A stretch of 64,000 nt of DNA from Arthrobacter sp. ISL-95 (GTDB taxonomy: Bacteria; Actinomycetota; Actinomycetes; Actinomycetales; Micrococcaceae), in NCBI RefSeq assembly GCF_018613695.1, contig NZ_JAGGPR010000005.1:1-64000 (forward strand), in the 5' to 3' direction. Each line of letters opens with the position of its first letter. The first letter of the stretch is position 1. A program made the translations under genes and the position numbers. The notes under the pieces were generated by a model. It was not told the origin of the DNA. It did no database searches and saw nothing but the letters and a program-made list of their open reading frames with translations. Below, piece by piece: positions 1 through 6,945 of the stretch.

Positions 1-13
1 CTCCTGCAGCCAC
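1..13 (-). CDS. Start of a divergent gene lying almost wholly outside the window
   Basis: On the minus strand a GTG at 13 is preceded by AGAGG with six bases spacing, a good ribosome binding site. Only four codons are inside the window, so nothing can be said about the product. Its divergent position against the permease gene makes a regulator or a pathway gene plausible, which is inference only. Confidence 0.35.
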
Positions 14-70
14 GTCCAACCTCTCTTCATTGAATGTCTGGGCGCTTGCTCTGTGGGGGCGCTCAAGGAA

Positions 71-86
71 TTTCGTATTGTGAGAA
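71..86. promoter_or_regulatory. Weak copy of the TTCC-type palindrome
   Basis: The sequence TTTCGTATTGTGAGAA matches about 10 of 15 positions of the better palindrome at 264-282 and has TTC/GAA arms. It lies between the divergent gene at 13 and the permease gene. It could be a second operator for the same regulator; the match is weak. Confidence 0.3.
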
Positions 87-213
87 TAAAATTCTGCAGT
101 TCGAGATTACGTCTGCTGGTGGGCATCGTCAACACGGATTGCGTAACCAAAACAGTCAACTGGGAAAGCTTTGCCCAAGCAACCGAATGTGACCCTGCAT
201 ACACAAGGAATCC

Positions 214-242
214 TTGACGTTACGTGACCTGAGTCATAGAGT
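214..242 (+). promoter_or_regulatory. Promoter of the NCS1 permease operon
   Basis: TTGACG at 214-219 and TAGAGT at 237-242 are separated by 17 bases, a good housekeeping-type promoter. Transcription would start near 249, about 55 bases before the ATG at 304, placing the palindrome at 264-282 just downstream of the start. Confidence 0.55.
223..238. promoter_or_regulatory. Possible Crp/GlxR-type site
   Basis: CGTGA-N6-TCATA matches 8 of the 10 fixed positions of the Crp consensus TGTGA-N6-TCACA. It overlaps the spacer and -10 box of the promoter, so binding would be expected to repress or modulate. Pattern match only. Confidence 0.3.
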
Positions 243-263
243 GCTTTCACTATTCAATAACTA

Positions 264-282
264 GATTCCGCAATGTGGAATC
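264..282. promoter_or_regulatory. Operator-like palindrome before the NCS1 permease
   Basis: GATTCCGCAATGTGGAATC is a 19 bp palindrome with a single mismatched pair. It lies just downstream of the predicted transcription start, a classic repressor position. A close relative lies at 3684-3698 in the dctA promoter, so one regulator probably controls both. The layout would suit an IclR-family protein, but no such gene is in the window. Confidence 0.5.
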
Positions 283-303
283 AGTACGAAGTGGAGATCC
301 ACG

Positions 304-1869
304 ATGCAGACGACTTCATCAGTCGGCGTCACTGGTACCCCGGGAGACACACCAGCAGGTGGCCCCAACCACCCGTCCGTGGGCAACACGGACCTTTGCG
401 CTATTGCTTCCGAAGCATCAGGCCATACCATCAGCCCCAGTCTTTACAACATCGACCTCGCACCCACCAAGGCCAAGGGCCGCAAGTGGACCAGCTACAG
501 CATCTTTACCCTCTGGGCCAACGACGTCCACAGCCTGGGTAACTACGCCTTCGCCATCGGACTGTTCTCCCTTGGTTTGGGCGGCTGGCAGATCCTGGTG
601 GCGCTGGGAATCGGTGCCATCCTCCTCTTCGGACTGCTGAACTTCTCCGGGTTCATGGGCGAAAAAACCGGCGTCCCCTTCCCTGTCATGAGCCGCATCA
701 GCTTCGGTATCAGGGGAGCGCAGATCGCCAGCCTGGTTCGCGGCGCCGTTGCCGTGGCTTGGTTCGGCATCCAGACCTATCTGGCCTCGGTGGTCCTCCG
801 CGTCATGCTGGTAGCCATGGCTCCCGGTCTGAAGGACCTGGACAGCAACTCCATCCTTGGCCTTTCAACCTTGGGTTGGTTCTCCTTCGTGGCGCTCTGG
901 ATCGTGCAGCTGGTGATCGTCAGCTTCGGTATGGAAATGATCCGTAAGTACGAGGCTTTCGCAGGCCCGGTCATCCTTGTGACCATGGCCGCGATTGCTG
1001 TGTGGGTGTTCATCGAGGCCGGCGGCGCCATCCAGTGGTCCGGCATCAAGGGCCTTGAGGGTGGGGAAATGTGGCTCACCATCTTCGCCGGTGGAGCACT
1101 GTGGGTGTCCATCTACGGAACCTTCGTGCTGAACTTTTGCGACTTCACGCGGTCATCCACATCCAAGAAGTCGATCGTCAAGGGCAACTTCTGGGGCATC
1201 CCCATCAACATGCTCGTCTTTGGCGCCATCGTCGTGGTCATGGCTGGCGGACAGTACAAGATCAACGGCACGGTTATTGAGAGCCCCTCGGACATCGTGG
1301 AAAGCATCCCGAACACCCTGCTATTGGTCCTGGCATGCCTCGCCCTGCTGATCCTGACAGTGGCCGTGAATCTGATGGCCAACTTCGTCGCTCCGGTCTA
1401 CGCCCTGACCAACCTTTTCCCGCGGCACCTGAACTTCCGCAAAGCAGCCTGGGTCAGCGGCACCATTGGCTTGGTGATCCTGCCGTGGAACCTCTACAAC
1501 AACCCGATCGTCATTGTGTACTTCCTGGGTGGACTCGGTGCGTTGCTTGGACCGTTGTTCGGCGTCATCATGGCCGATTACTGGCTGGTCCGCCGCGGCA
1601 AGGTCAGCGTCCCCGAGCTTTACACTGAGGACCCCAAGGGCGCCTACTTCTACAAGCGGGGCGTAAACCCAAAGGCCATCATCGCAATGGTCCCCGCGGC
1701 AGCGATCGCGATCGCCATCGCGTTCATTCCAGCCTTGGCGGCGGCAGCACCGTTCGCTTGGTTTATCGGAGCCGGCGTTGCTGCGCTCACGTTCTTCGCG
1801 GTGGCTGACAAGAAGCAGCTCCACGAGGACGTTTCCGGCGAGCCGATCGCCGTCGCCAGCACCCACTGA
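304..1869 (+). CDS. NCS1 family nucleobase/hydantoin/allantoin-type permease
   Basis: This 521-residue protein is a multi-pass membrane transporter of the nucleobase-cation-symport-1 family (PF02133), resembling the Mhp1 hydantoin permease. About 12 hydrophobic segments follow a cytoplasmic N-terminus of about 80 residues. Family-like features include MSRISFGIRGAQIASLVRG near residue 130, the WFGIQTYL stretch, the loop NPIVIVYFLGGLGALLGPLFG and MADYWLVRRGKVSVPELY near residue 420. It should import a heterocyclic nitrogen compound with Na+ or H+. The ATG at 304 has GGAG seven bases upstream. It heads a likely operon with the racemase-fold enzyme and the SDR. Substrate cannot be read from sequence; hydantoin, allantoin, purine or pyrimidine are all possible. 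Confidence 0.85.
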   Translation: MQTTSSVGVTGTPGDTPAGGPNHPSVGNTDLCAIASEASGHTISPSLYNIDLAPTKAKGRKWTSYSIFTLWANDVHSLGNYAFAIGLFSLGLGGWQILVALGIGAILLFGLLNFSGFMGEKTGVPFPVMSRISFGIRGAQIASLVRGAVAVAWFGIQTYLASVVLRVMLVAMAPGLKDLDSNSILGLSTLGWFSFVALWIVQLVIVSFGMEMIRKYEAFAGPVILVTMAAIAVWVFIEAGGAIQWSGIKGLEGGEMWLTIFAGGALWVSIYGTFVLNFCDFTRSSTSKKSIVKGNFWGIPINMLVFGAIVVVMAGGQYKINGTVIESPSDIVESIPNTLLLVLACLALLILTVAVNLMANFVAPVYALTNLFPRHLNFRKAAWVSGTIGLVILPWNLYNNPIVIVYFLGGLGALLGPLFGVIMADYWLVRRGKVSVPELYTEDPKGAYFYKRGVNPKAIIAMVPAAAIAIAIAFIPALAAAAPFAWFIGAGVAALTFFAVADKKQLHEDVSGEPIAVASTH

Positions 1870-1885
1870 TTTACCGAAACATCAA

Positions 1886-1952
1886 GGCGTCGCCCGTCCT
1901 CCCGGATTCCAGCAACGGGATCCCGGCCACTCGGCAGAGGACGGGCGTTGCC
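1886..1952 (+). other. Intercistronic stem-loop
   Basis: GCCCGTCCTC at 1892-1901 pairs perfectly with GAGGACGGGC at 1937-1946, and the stem can be extended outwards with a few mismatches. There is no T-run. It lies between the permease and the racemase-fold gene and could partly terminate transcription or protect mRNA segments. Confidence 0.5.
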
Positions 1953-1967
1953 GTTGAGAGGAAACCC

Positions 1968-2726
1968 GTGCGCATCCTTGTCGCAAACGTGAACACCACC
2001 CAGTCCATGACGGATTCCATCGCGGCCCAGGCCCGCGCGGTGGCTGCCCCCGGCACCGAAATCATCGGCATTACTCCGCGCTTCGGAGCCGACTCGTGCG
2101 AAGGAAACTTCGAAAGCTACCTCGCTGCAATTGCTGTCATGGACGCCGTGGTGAACTATCCCGAACCGTTCGACGCCGTCATCCAGGCGGGCTATGGGGA
2201 GCACGGCCGCGAAGGCCTGCAGGAACTCCTGGACGTCCCGGTGGTGGATATCACCGAGGCGGCAGCCAGCACCGCGATGTTCCTGGGCCACAAGTATTCA
2301 GTGGTCACCACGTTGGACCGCGCGGTTCCACTCATCGAGGACCGCCTCAAGCTCGCTGGCTTGGATGCACGGTGTGCCTCCGTCAGGGCCAGCGGTATGG
2401 CTGTGCTGGAACTCGAGGAATATCCAGAGCGAGCCGTTGAAGCAATCGTGAGCCAGGCGGAACAAGCGGTCCGCGATGACAAGGCGGAGGTTATTGTCCT
2501 GGGCTGCGGCGGCATGGCCGAATTGGACGAGCAGATCCGCCAGCGCACGGGTGTCCCTGTAGTGGACGGAGTGGCCGCGGCGGTGACCATTGCCGAATCC
2601 CTGGTGCGCCTCGGCCTGACCACGTCCAAAGTCAGGACGTATGCCACGCCGCGTCCGAAGACCGTAATAGGCTGGCCGATAACCTCAGCGCAAGCAGCAG
2701 CCCAGCCAGCCGAAGCCGCAAGCTGA
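1968..2726 (+). CDS. Aspartate/glutamate/hydantoin racemase-family protein lacking the first catalytic Cys
   Basis: This 252-residue soluble protein starts at GTG 1968 behind a GAGAGG site. [18 protein letters not shown] is the typical opening of the hydantoin/allantoin racemase group of the Asp/Glu racemase superfamily (PF01177). These enzymes use two cysteines for two-base racemisation. The second one is present (VLGCGGMAE, Cys180), but the position of the first reads AGYGEHG, with Gly75 where racemases have Cys. Arylmalonate decarboxylase shows the same Gly/Cys arrangement, so this protein may not be a racemase. It follows the NCS1 permease in the same direction and probably acts on the imported compound. 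Family assignment is firm, reaction uncertain. Confidence 0.7.
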   Translation: MRILVANVNTTQSMTDSIAAQARAVAAPGTEIIGITPRFGADSCEGNFESYLAAIAVMDAVVNYPEPFDAVIQAGYGEHGREGLQELLDVPVVDITEAAASTAMFLGHKYSVVTTLDRAVPLIEDRLKLAGLDARCASVRASGMAVLELEEYPERAVEAIVSQAEQAVRDDKAEVIVLGCGGMAELDEQIRQRTGVPVVDGVAAAVTIAESLVRLGLTTSKVRTYATPRPKTVIGWPITSAQAAAQPAEAAS

Positions 2727-2760
2727 CTCTGTCACGAGCACTTCCCCGAAAGGCAACCAC

Positions 2761-3528
2761 ATGACTGACTCCAGCCCGCCCACAAACCCCAGGGTCGCCG
2801 TCGTGACCGGGGCCGGTTCGGGTATTGGGCGGGCCGTCGCCAAGCTCATGCTTGCCGAGGGTTACCGCGTTGCCTTGGCCGGCCGACGTGAGGCGCAACT
2901 GTTGGAAACTGCGGGCGATCACCCGGACGCGCTGGGGGTTCCGTGCGACGTGACAGCGCCCGACGACGTCGCGCGCCTTTTCGCGGAGGTTCGCCAACGC
3001 TGGGGTCGGGTTGATGTGCTGTTCAACAATGCCGGCATCTTCGGTCCGGCCGGCGACGTGGGCGAGATCAGCGTGGATGAGTGGGAAGCTACACTTCGCG
3101 TGAACGTCACCGGTTCCATGCTGTGTGCAGCCGAGGCTGTGCGGGCAATGAAAGCCCAAGAGCCTCGAGGTGGCCGCATCATCAACAACGGCTCCATTTC
3201 GGCGCACTCGCCCAGGCCCAGATCTGTGGCATATACGGTGACCAAGCACGCGATGACGGGCCTGACCAAGAGCATCGAGCTCGACGGCCGTGAATTTGGT
3301 ATCACCTGCGGGCAAATCGACATCGGCAATACCCGCACCGAAATCATGGACACCATCGGCGTGGGGTCCGGTGCGCTGCAGGCGGACGGGAGTCGCAAGG
3401 TGGAGCCCATGTTCCCTGTGGACGACGCTGCCCGTGCTGTGCTGATGATGGCCAACATGCCGGCGTCGGCCAGCGTTGGATCCTTGGTGGTGACGGCTGC
3501 CGGCATGCCGTTCGTGGGCCGCGGTTAG
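2761..3528 (+). CDS. Short-chain dehydrogenase/reductase
   Basis: This 255-residue classical SDR has the NAD(P)-binding motif TGAGSGIG at residues 16-23, NNAG, a serine in [12 protein letters not shown] and the catalytic YTVTK (Y-x-x-x-K). It oxidises or reduces an alcohol/carbonyl pair in the cytoplasm using NAD(P). The motif GRREAQL after the second strand could favour NADP, which is weak evidence. It lies 34 bases after the racemase-fold gene and is the last gene of the permease operon, followed by a strong terminator. The ATG at 2761 is preceded by GAAAGG. The substrate is probably an intermediate of the compound brought in by the NCS1 permease. Confidence 0.8.
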   Translation: MTDSSPPTNPRVAVVTGAGSGIGRAVAKLMLAEGYRVALAGRREAQLLETAGDHPDALGVPCDVTAPDDVARLFAEVRQRWGRVDVLFNNAGIFGPAGDVGEISVDEWEATLRVNVTGSMLCAAEAVRAMKAQEPRGGRIINNGSISAHSPRPRSVAYTVTKHAMTGLTKSIELDGREFGITCGQIDIGNTRTEIMDTIGVGSGALQADGSRKVEPMFPVDDAARAVLMMANMPASASVGSLVVTAAGMPFVGRG

Positions 3529-3588
3529 CCCAACGAAGGCCCCCGAGGTGTGGGCGCGTACCGCCACCACCCACTTTGATTTCTCATT

Positions 3589-3630
3589 GCCCGTGACACG
3601 CCTGTAAGAGGGTGTGTCGCGGGCTTTTCT
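3589..3630 (+). terminator. Terminator of the permease operon
   Basis: A stem of about 15 bp is formed by 3589-3603 and 3609-3624 with a short GTAAG loop. It is followed directly by TTTTCT, which gives an intrinsic terminator for the + strand operon. Confidence 0.8.
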
Positions 3631-3683
3631 GTGCCAAAGAAGGTGGTGGAACACGGGCACCCACCGTAAAAACCAGATATGAC

Positions 3684-3698
3684 TTCCACAATATGGAA
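3684..3698. promoter_or_regulatory. Operator-like palindrome upstream of dctA
   Basis: TTCCACAATATGGAA shares the TTCC-N7-GGAA design of the palindrome at 264-282, and the two agree at 13 of 15 core positions. It lies just upstream of the dctA -35 box. A second related sequence, TTCCCCTTGCGGAA at 3706-3719, overlaps the -35 box. Confidence 0.5.
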
Positions 3699-3711
3699 AT
3701 CGAATTTCCCC

Positions 3712-3740
3712 TTGCGGAATGGTGTGACCAGGCTTACATT
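3712..3740 (+). promoter_or_regulatory. dctA promoter with embedded Crp-type site
   Basis: TTGCGG at 3712-3717 and TACATT at 3735-3740 are 17 bases apart. Within the spacer, TGTGA-N6-TTACA at 3723-3738 matches 9 of 10 fixed Crp/GlxR positions. The promoter shows that the open frame upstream of ATG 3793 is leader, not coding. Confidence 0.55.
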
Positions 3741-3748
3741 TGAAAAAC

Positions 3749-3765
3749 CCCCACAAAATGTGGGG
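3749..3765 (+). other. Hairpin at the start of the dctA leader
   Basis: CCCCACA and TGTGGGG form a perfect 7 bp stem with an AAA loop, placed right after the predicted transcription start. It may stabilise the mRNA 5' end; no regulatory partner is visible. Confidence 0.4.
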
Positions 3766-3792
3766 CTGTTCCCAACTGATTGGTTCAGATCA

Positions 3793-5280
3793 ATGAAGAT
3801 CCCAGACTCCGCGGCGCTGAAGGCGAGTTCGGCCCCGCAGAAGAAAAAGCGGCTGTACAAGTCGCTCTTTTTTCAAATCCTGATCGCCGTCGTCGCAGGT
3901 GTACTCATCGGTCATTTTTGGCCGACCATTGGGTCCGCACTCCGGCCACTGGGCGATGGATTCATTCAACTCATCAAGATGATCATCGCTCCGCTGATTT
4001 TCCTCGTGATCGTCACGGGCATCTCGGCAGTGGGCGACGTCAAGGCGGTCGGAAGGGTCGGGGTCAAAGCGCTCCTGTACTTCACCGGCGCCACTCTTTT
4101 CGCCCTCGTCTTCGGGCTCATCGTCGGAAATATCGTTCAGCCTGGTGCTGGCCTTAATATCGACCCCGCTACGCTTTCCCAGGACGCACTCGATGCCAAG
4201 ACCGGCCACGCCGTCCCCAAGGATGCCGCAGCGTTCATCCTTGACGTCATTCCCGTCAGCGTGATCGGTGCTTTTGCCAACAACAGTCTGCTTCAGGTGC
4301 TGTTCTTCTCAGTCTTCTTCGGCGCAGCAATTGTGGTCATTGGCCGCGAGCGTTGCCTTCCGGTGATCAGCCTCATGGAAACCGTCCTGGAGCTGATCTT
4401 CAAGATCATGTCCTGGATCATGAAAGTGGCTCCCATCGGTGCGTTCGGTGCCATGGCCTTCATCATCGGTCAGTATGGTGTGGGTACGCTCGGCACTTAC
4501 GCGCTTCTCATAGCGTCGTGCTACGGTGCCGCCATCATCTTCATCGGTCTGCTGTTCCTGGTGGCCTGGGGCTTCGCCCGCGTACCGCTGTGGCAGTTCC
4601 TCAAGTACACCCGCGAGGAATTCCTCTTGGCGCTGGGCACCGCGTCCACAGAAGCTGTGATGCCGCGCATCATGACCAAGTTGACCAACGCCGGTTGCTC
4701 CCGTGCAACCACAGGTCTGGTGGTTCCCACCGGTTACTCCTTCAACTTGGACGGCGCCGCGATCTACCTCTCCATTTCGCTGTTGTTCCTGGCCCAGGCG
4801 TTCGGCCACAACCTTGACCTTGGCCAGCAGCTGGCAGCCCTGGGTGTTCTGCTCCTGACCTCCAAGGGCATGGCCGGAGTCCCGGGTTCGTCCTTCCTTG
4901 CACTCTCCGCTACCGCTGCCGCCCTCGGCATCTTCCCGGTTGCCGGCGTCGCCCTCCTCCTCGGAGCCGACCGCCTCATGGACTCCATGCGCGTCGTAGT
5001 GAACCTGCTCGGCAACTGCGTGGCCACGTTTGTGGTGGCCAAGTGGGAAGGGCAGTTCGACCGCAGCGTCATGGTCCGCGCCTTCAACGGTGAGATCACC
5101 AACGAGGACACCGCCATCATGCTCGGCAAGGAAGACGTCTACGCACAGCAGGAATTGGAACGCATCAGTGGTGGCCAGGAGCCCTCGCCAAAGTTCCGCG
5201 GAGGCCCTACTGCTGACGCCATCCCGCAGTTTGAGATGAGCAAGCCCGGCAAACCGACCACGCCGATTTGCCCGGACTAG
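3793..5280 (+). CDS. dctA: C4-dicarboxylate/proton (or sodium) symporter DctA
   Basis: This 495-residue membrane protein belongs to the DAACS/SLC1 glutamate-aspartate-dicarboxylate symporter family and takes up succinate, fumarate, malate or acidic amino acids. Hallmarks are IKMIIAPLIFLVIVTGI in the first third, the serine-rich hairpin-1 equivalent ALGTASTEAVMPR, the NLDG motif in GYSFNLDGAAIYL and MAGVPGSSFLAL of hairpin 2. The N-terminus KKKRLYKSLFFQILIAVVAG is normal for DctA. ATG 3793 is chosen over upstream starts because the promoter and operators occupy 3684-3740. No clear ribosome site precedes it. It shares an operator type with the NCS1 operon. A long palindrome follows the stop. 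Confidence 0.88.
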   Translation: MKIPDSAALKASSAPQKKKRLYKSLFFQILIAVVAGVLIGHFWPTIGSALRPLGDGFIQLIKMIIAPLIFLVIVTGISAVGDVKAVGRVGVKALLYFTGATLFALVFGLIVGNIVQPGAGLNIDPATLSQDALDAKTGHAVPKDAAAFILDVIPVSVIGAFANNSLLQVLFFSVFFGAAIVVIGRERCLPVISLMETVLELIFKIMSWIMKVAPIGAFGAMAFIIGQYGVGTLGTYALLIASCYGAAIIFIGLLFLVAWGFARVPLWQFLKYTREEFLLALGTASTEAVMPRIMTKLTNAGCSRATTGLVVPTGYSFNLDGAAIYLSISLLFLAQAFGHNLDLGQQLAALGVLLLTSKGMAGVPGSSFLALSATAAALGIFPVAGVALLLGADRLMDSMRVVVNLLGNCVATFVVAKWEGQFDRSVMVRAFNGEITNEDTAIMLGKEDVYAQQELERISGGQEPSPKFRGGPTADAIPQFEMSKPGKPTTPICPD

Positions 5281-5297
5281 CACAATAGTTTTTGTAT

Positions 5298-5336
5298 AGC
5301 TGATGCCCTTAAGACGCCGTCTTAGGGGCATTAGCT
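5298..5336. terminator. Palindromic terminator between convergent genes
   Basis: Arms 5298-5316 and 5318-5336 are 19 bp inverted copies with two mismatches. It separates dctA from the oppositely oriented sterol-carrier gene. Neither strand has a T-run after the stem, so it would be a U-less bidirectional terminator. Confidence 0.6.
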
Positions 5337-5349
5337 GTACAACAACTCC

Positions 5350-5757
5350 TCAGAGCGGAAGCAGCTCGGCGAGGTCCGCACGCAAGCCGGACGCCGTCAG
5401 CTGGTGGTTCGACACTGCCTCTCCCCAGGAAATCCTGCCAGTCACCAAGGACAGCCAGGTGGCGGCGTCGCACTCGATCACATTCGGGGGAGTACCGCGC
5501 GTGTGGCGGGGCCCCTCAACACACTGCGTCACGCCGAACGGCGGCACCCGGACTTCCACGGAGTTGCCGGGTGCGCGGGCGGTGACTTCCTCCAGGGAGT
5601 AGCGCACCGCCGTCGCAATCAAGGCGCGCGACGGCGGGGTCCCGGCATTGCTGCCCGGCTCACCGCCGTTGCCACTGGAAGGCTCGACGGCGGCCTGCCA
5701 GGCTGCCAGCGCGGCGCGGCCTTCCTCAATGTTGACGCGGCGTCGTGCGACGGCCAT
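5350..5757 (-). CDS. Sterol carrier (SCP2-like) family protein
   Basis: This 135-residue protein matches the actinobacterial 'sterol carrier family protein' type: a short N-terminal stretch MAVARRRVNIEEGRAALAAW, then a small SCP2-like fold ending in ATWLSLVTGRISWGEAVSNHQL and LRADLAELLPL. Such domains bind hydrophobic ligands or occur as C-terminal parts of maleylpyruvate-isomerase-like proteins; the true ligand is unknown. ATG 5757 is preceded by GAGGAG. It lies 40 bases downstream of the asparaginase gene on the same strand and is probably cotranscribed with it. Confidence 0.65.
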   Translation of the reverse strand: MAVARRRVNIEEGRAALAAWQAAVEPSSGNGGEPGSNAGTPPSRALIATAVRYSLEEVTARAPGNSVEVRVPPFGVTQCVEGPRHTRGTPPNVIECDAATWLSLVTGRISWGEAVSNHQLTASGLRADLAELLPL

Positions 5758-5776
5758 GGGTTTTTCTCCTCAGAAG

Positions 5777-5807
5777 TACTAGTCCAGCCAAGAATTACTA
5801 GTCCAGC
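5777..5807. repeat. Short direct repeat duplicating the end of the asparaginase gene
   Basis: TACTAGTCCAGC occurs at 5777-5788 and 5796-5807. On the coding strand this is the end of the asparaginase gene including its TAG stop, repeated 19 bases downstream, consistent with a slipped duplication. Confidence 0.7.
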
Positions 5808-6814
5808 AGGGCGGAGACGGCGTGGCCAAGCCGGATCTTGCCGACCTCGTGGCCGCCGCCGAGTACGGGCTCAACTACTCGCTCAAGAACGTTGGAAACT
5901 GCCGGGATGTCCACGGCCCCGCTCACAGCCAGAAGAGTCAGTCCCACCAGAGAGGTGGCCCGGAGGTTCCCGTCCAGCATCTTCACGGCAACAGTGGCGC
6001 CGGTGGGGGTCGCCAGGACCAAGACGCCCTCAGCCCCGATTTTGGCCAGGACGTCCAGTTCTTCCATGACGATTGTGTTGGACTCGCCCTTACCCTGGAC
6101 GGCCCAAGGGTAGTCCAACATGGATGTGGCAATGGTGGCGGCGCGCGCGTTGGACGATTTATCACCCGGGGACTTGGCCAAGCGGGAGTAGGCCCGGGCG
6201 AGGCCGGTCAGCGAAATGGCGGCAACAGGTGCGCCGCAGCCGTCTATGCCCAAGTGGGAGATCGTTTCGCCGCTGTATTCCTCGATCACCAAGCGAACAC
6301 GCTGTTGGAGTGGGTGATTGGGCTCAAGATAGCTGCGCAAGTCCCAGCCGTTTTCGGTACACGCCCACAGGAATGCAGCGTGCTTGCCGGAGCAGTTGAA
6401 AGCGAGCCTGGATTGGCCGCGCTCCGAACGGACAAGCCAGTTTCGGGCCGTCTCGTCCTGGGGCCAGGCGGTGGGGCACTGAAGGTTATCTTCCTTCACG
6501 CCCGCTGCCTTGAGCATTCCCTCAACAATGTCCATGTGGTCCAAGGACCCCGTGTGGCTGCCGCAGGCCACAGCAACTTGTGCGCCGCGGAGGGGAACGC
6601 CGGATTGCATGGAAGCCAGGGCTTGGAAGGGTTTAAGGGTGGAGCGGGCCATGATGGGAGCGTCGATGTCACCGAGACGGGTGACCACCGAGCCGTCACC
6701 GGAAAGAACCACGGCCGCGCCGATGTGCCGGGACTCAATAAAGCCACTTCGTTCGATCACTGCCAGTTCCACCGCAGACTCAACGTTGAACGTTTCATGC
6801 GAACTTATGGGCAT
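5798..6814 (-). CDS. L-asparaginase (asparaginase II / Rhizobium-type family)
   Basis: This 338-residue cytoplasmic enzyme hydrolyses asparagine to aspartate and ammonia. It belongs to the PF06089 family, not the classical AnsA/AnsB fold. Seen are ARSTLKPFQ (the conserved serine-lysine motif near residue 57), ACGSHTGSLDHM, CSGKHAAFLWAC with the conserved Cys and Lys, and GIDGCGAPVAAISL. Length is typical. The start is supported by a TAGACT box six bases before the ATG on the minus strand, giving a leaderless transcript. The gene is divergent from purD and followed by the sterol-carrier gene. Confidence 0.85.
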   Translation of the reverse strand: MPISSHETFNVESAVELAVIERSGFIESRHIGAAVVLSGDGSVVTRLGDIDAPIMARSTLKPFQALASMQSGVPLRGAQVAVACGSHTGSLDHMDIVEGMLKAAGVKEDNLQCPTAWPQDETARNWLVRSERGQSRLAFNCSGKHAAFLWACTENGWDLRSYLEPNHPLQQRVRLVIEEYSGETISHLGIDGCGAPVAAISLTGLARAYSRLAKSPGDKSSNARAATIATSMLDYPWAVQGKGESNTIVMEELDVLAKIGAEGVLVLATPTGATVAVKMLDGNLRATSLVGLTLLAVSGAVDIPAVSNVLERVVEPVLGGGHEVGKIRLGHAVSALLD

Positions 6815-6820
6815 GAAGCA

Positions 6821-6826
6821 AGTCTA
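6821..6826 (-). promoter_or_regulatory. -10 box for a leaderless asparaginase transcript
   Basis: On the minus strand TAGACT is followed by six bases and then ATG 6814, so transcription would begin at the start codon. Confidence 0.5.
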
Positions 6827-6945
6827 GGGGCGCGGCAAGGTGGTTCCCCGGTCATACGCGCGCCCGCGCGTGATCCCGTGCACGTGGGGTCCGGTGAATG
6901 ACACAGCTTAGGCGGCTCGCCCTTCACAAAGTACCCTTGAGGACT

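Noticed and set aside
3679..3792. Longer dctA start at 3679
   Set aside because: This region holds a promoter, a Crp-like site, two palindromes and a leader hairpin, and the extra 38 residues do not resemble DctA.
4309..5331. Long minus-strand open frame over dctA
   Set aside because: Composition is rich in His, Arg and Gln without any domain, as expected for an antisense shadow.
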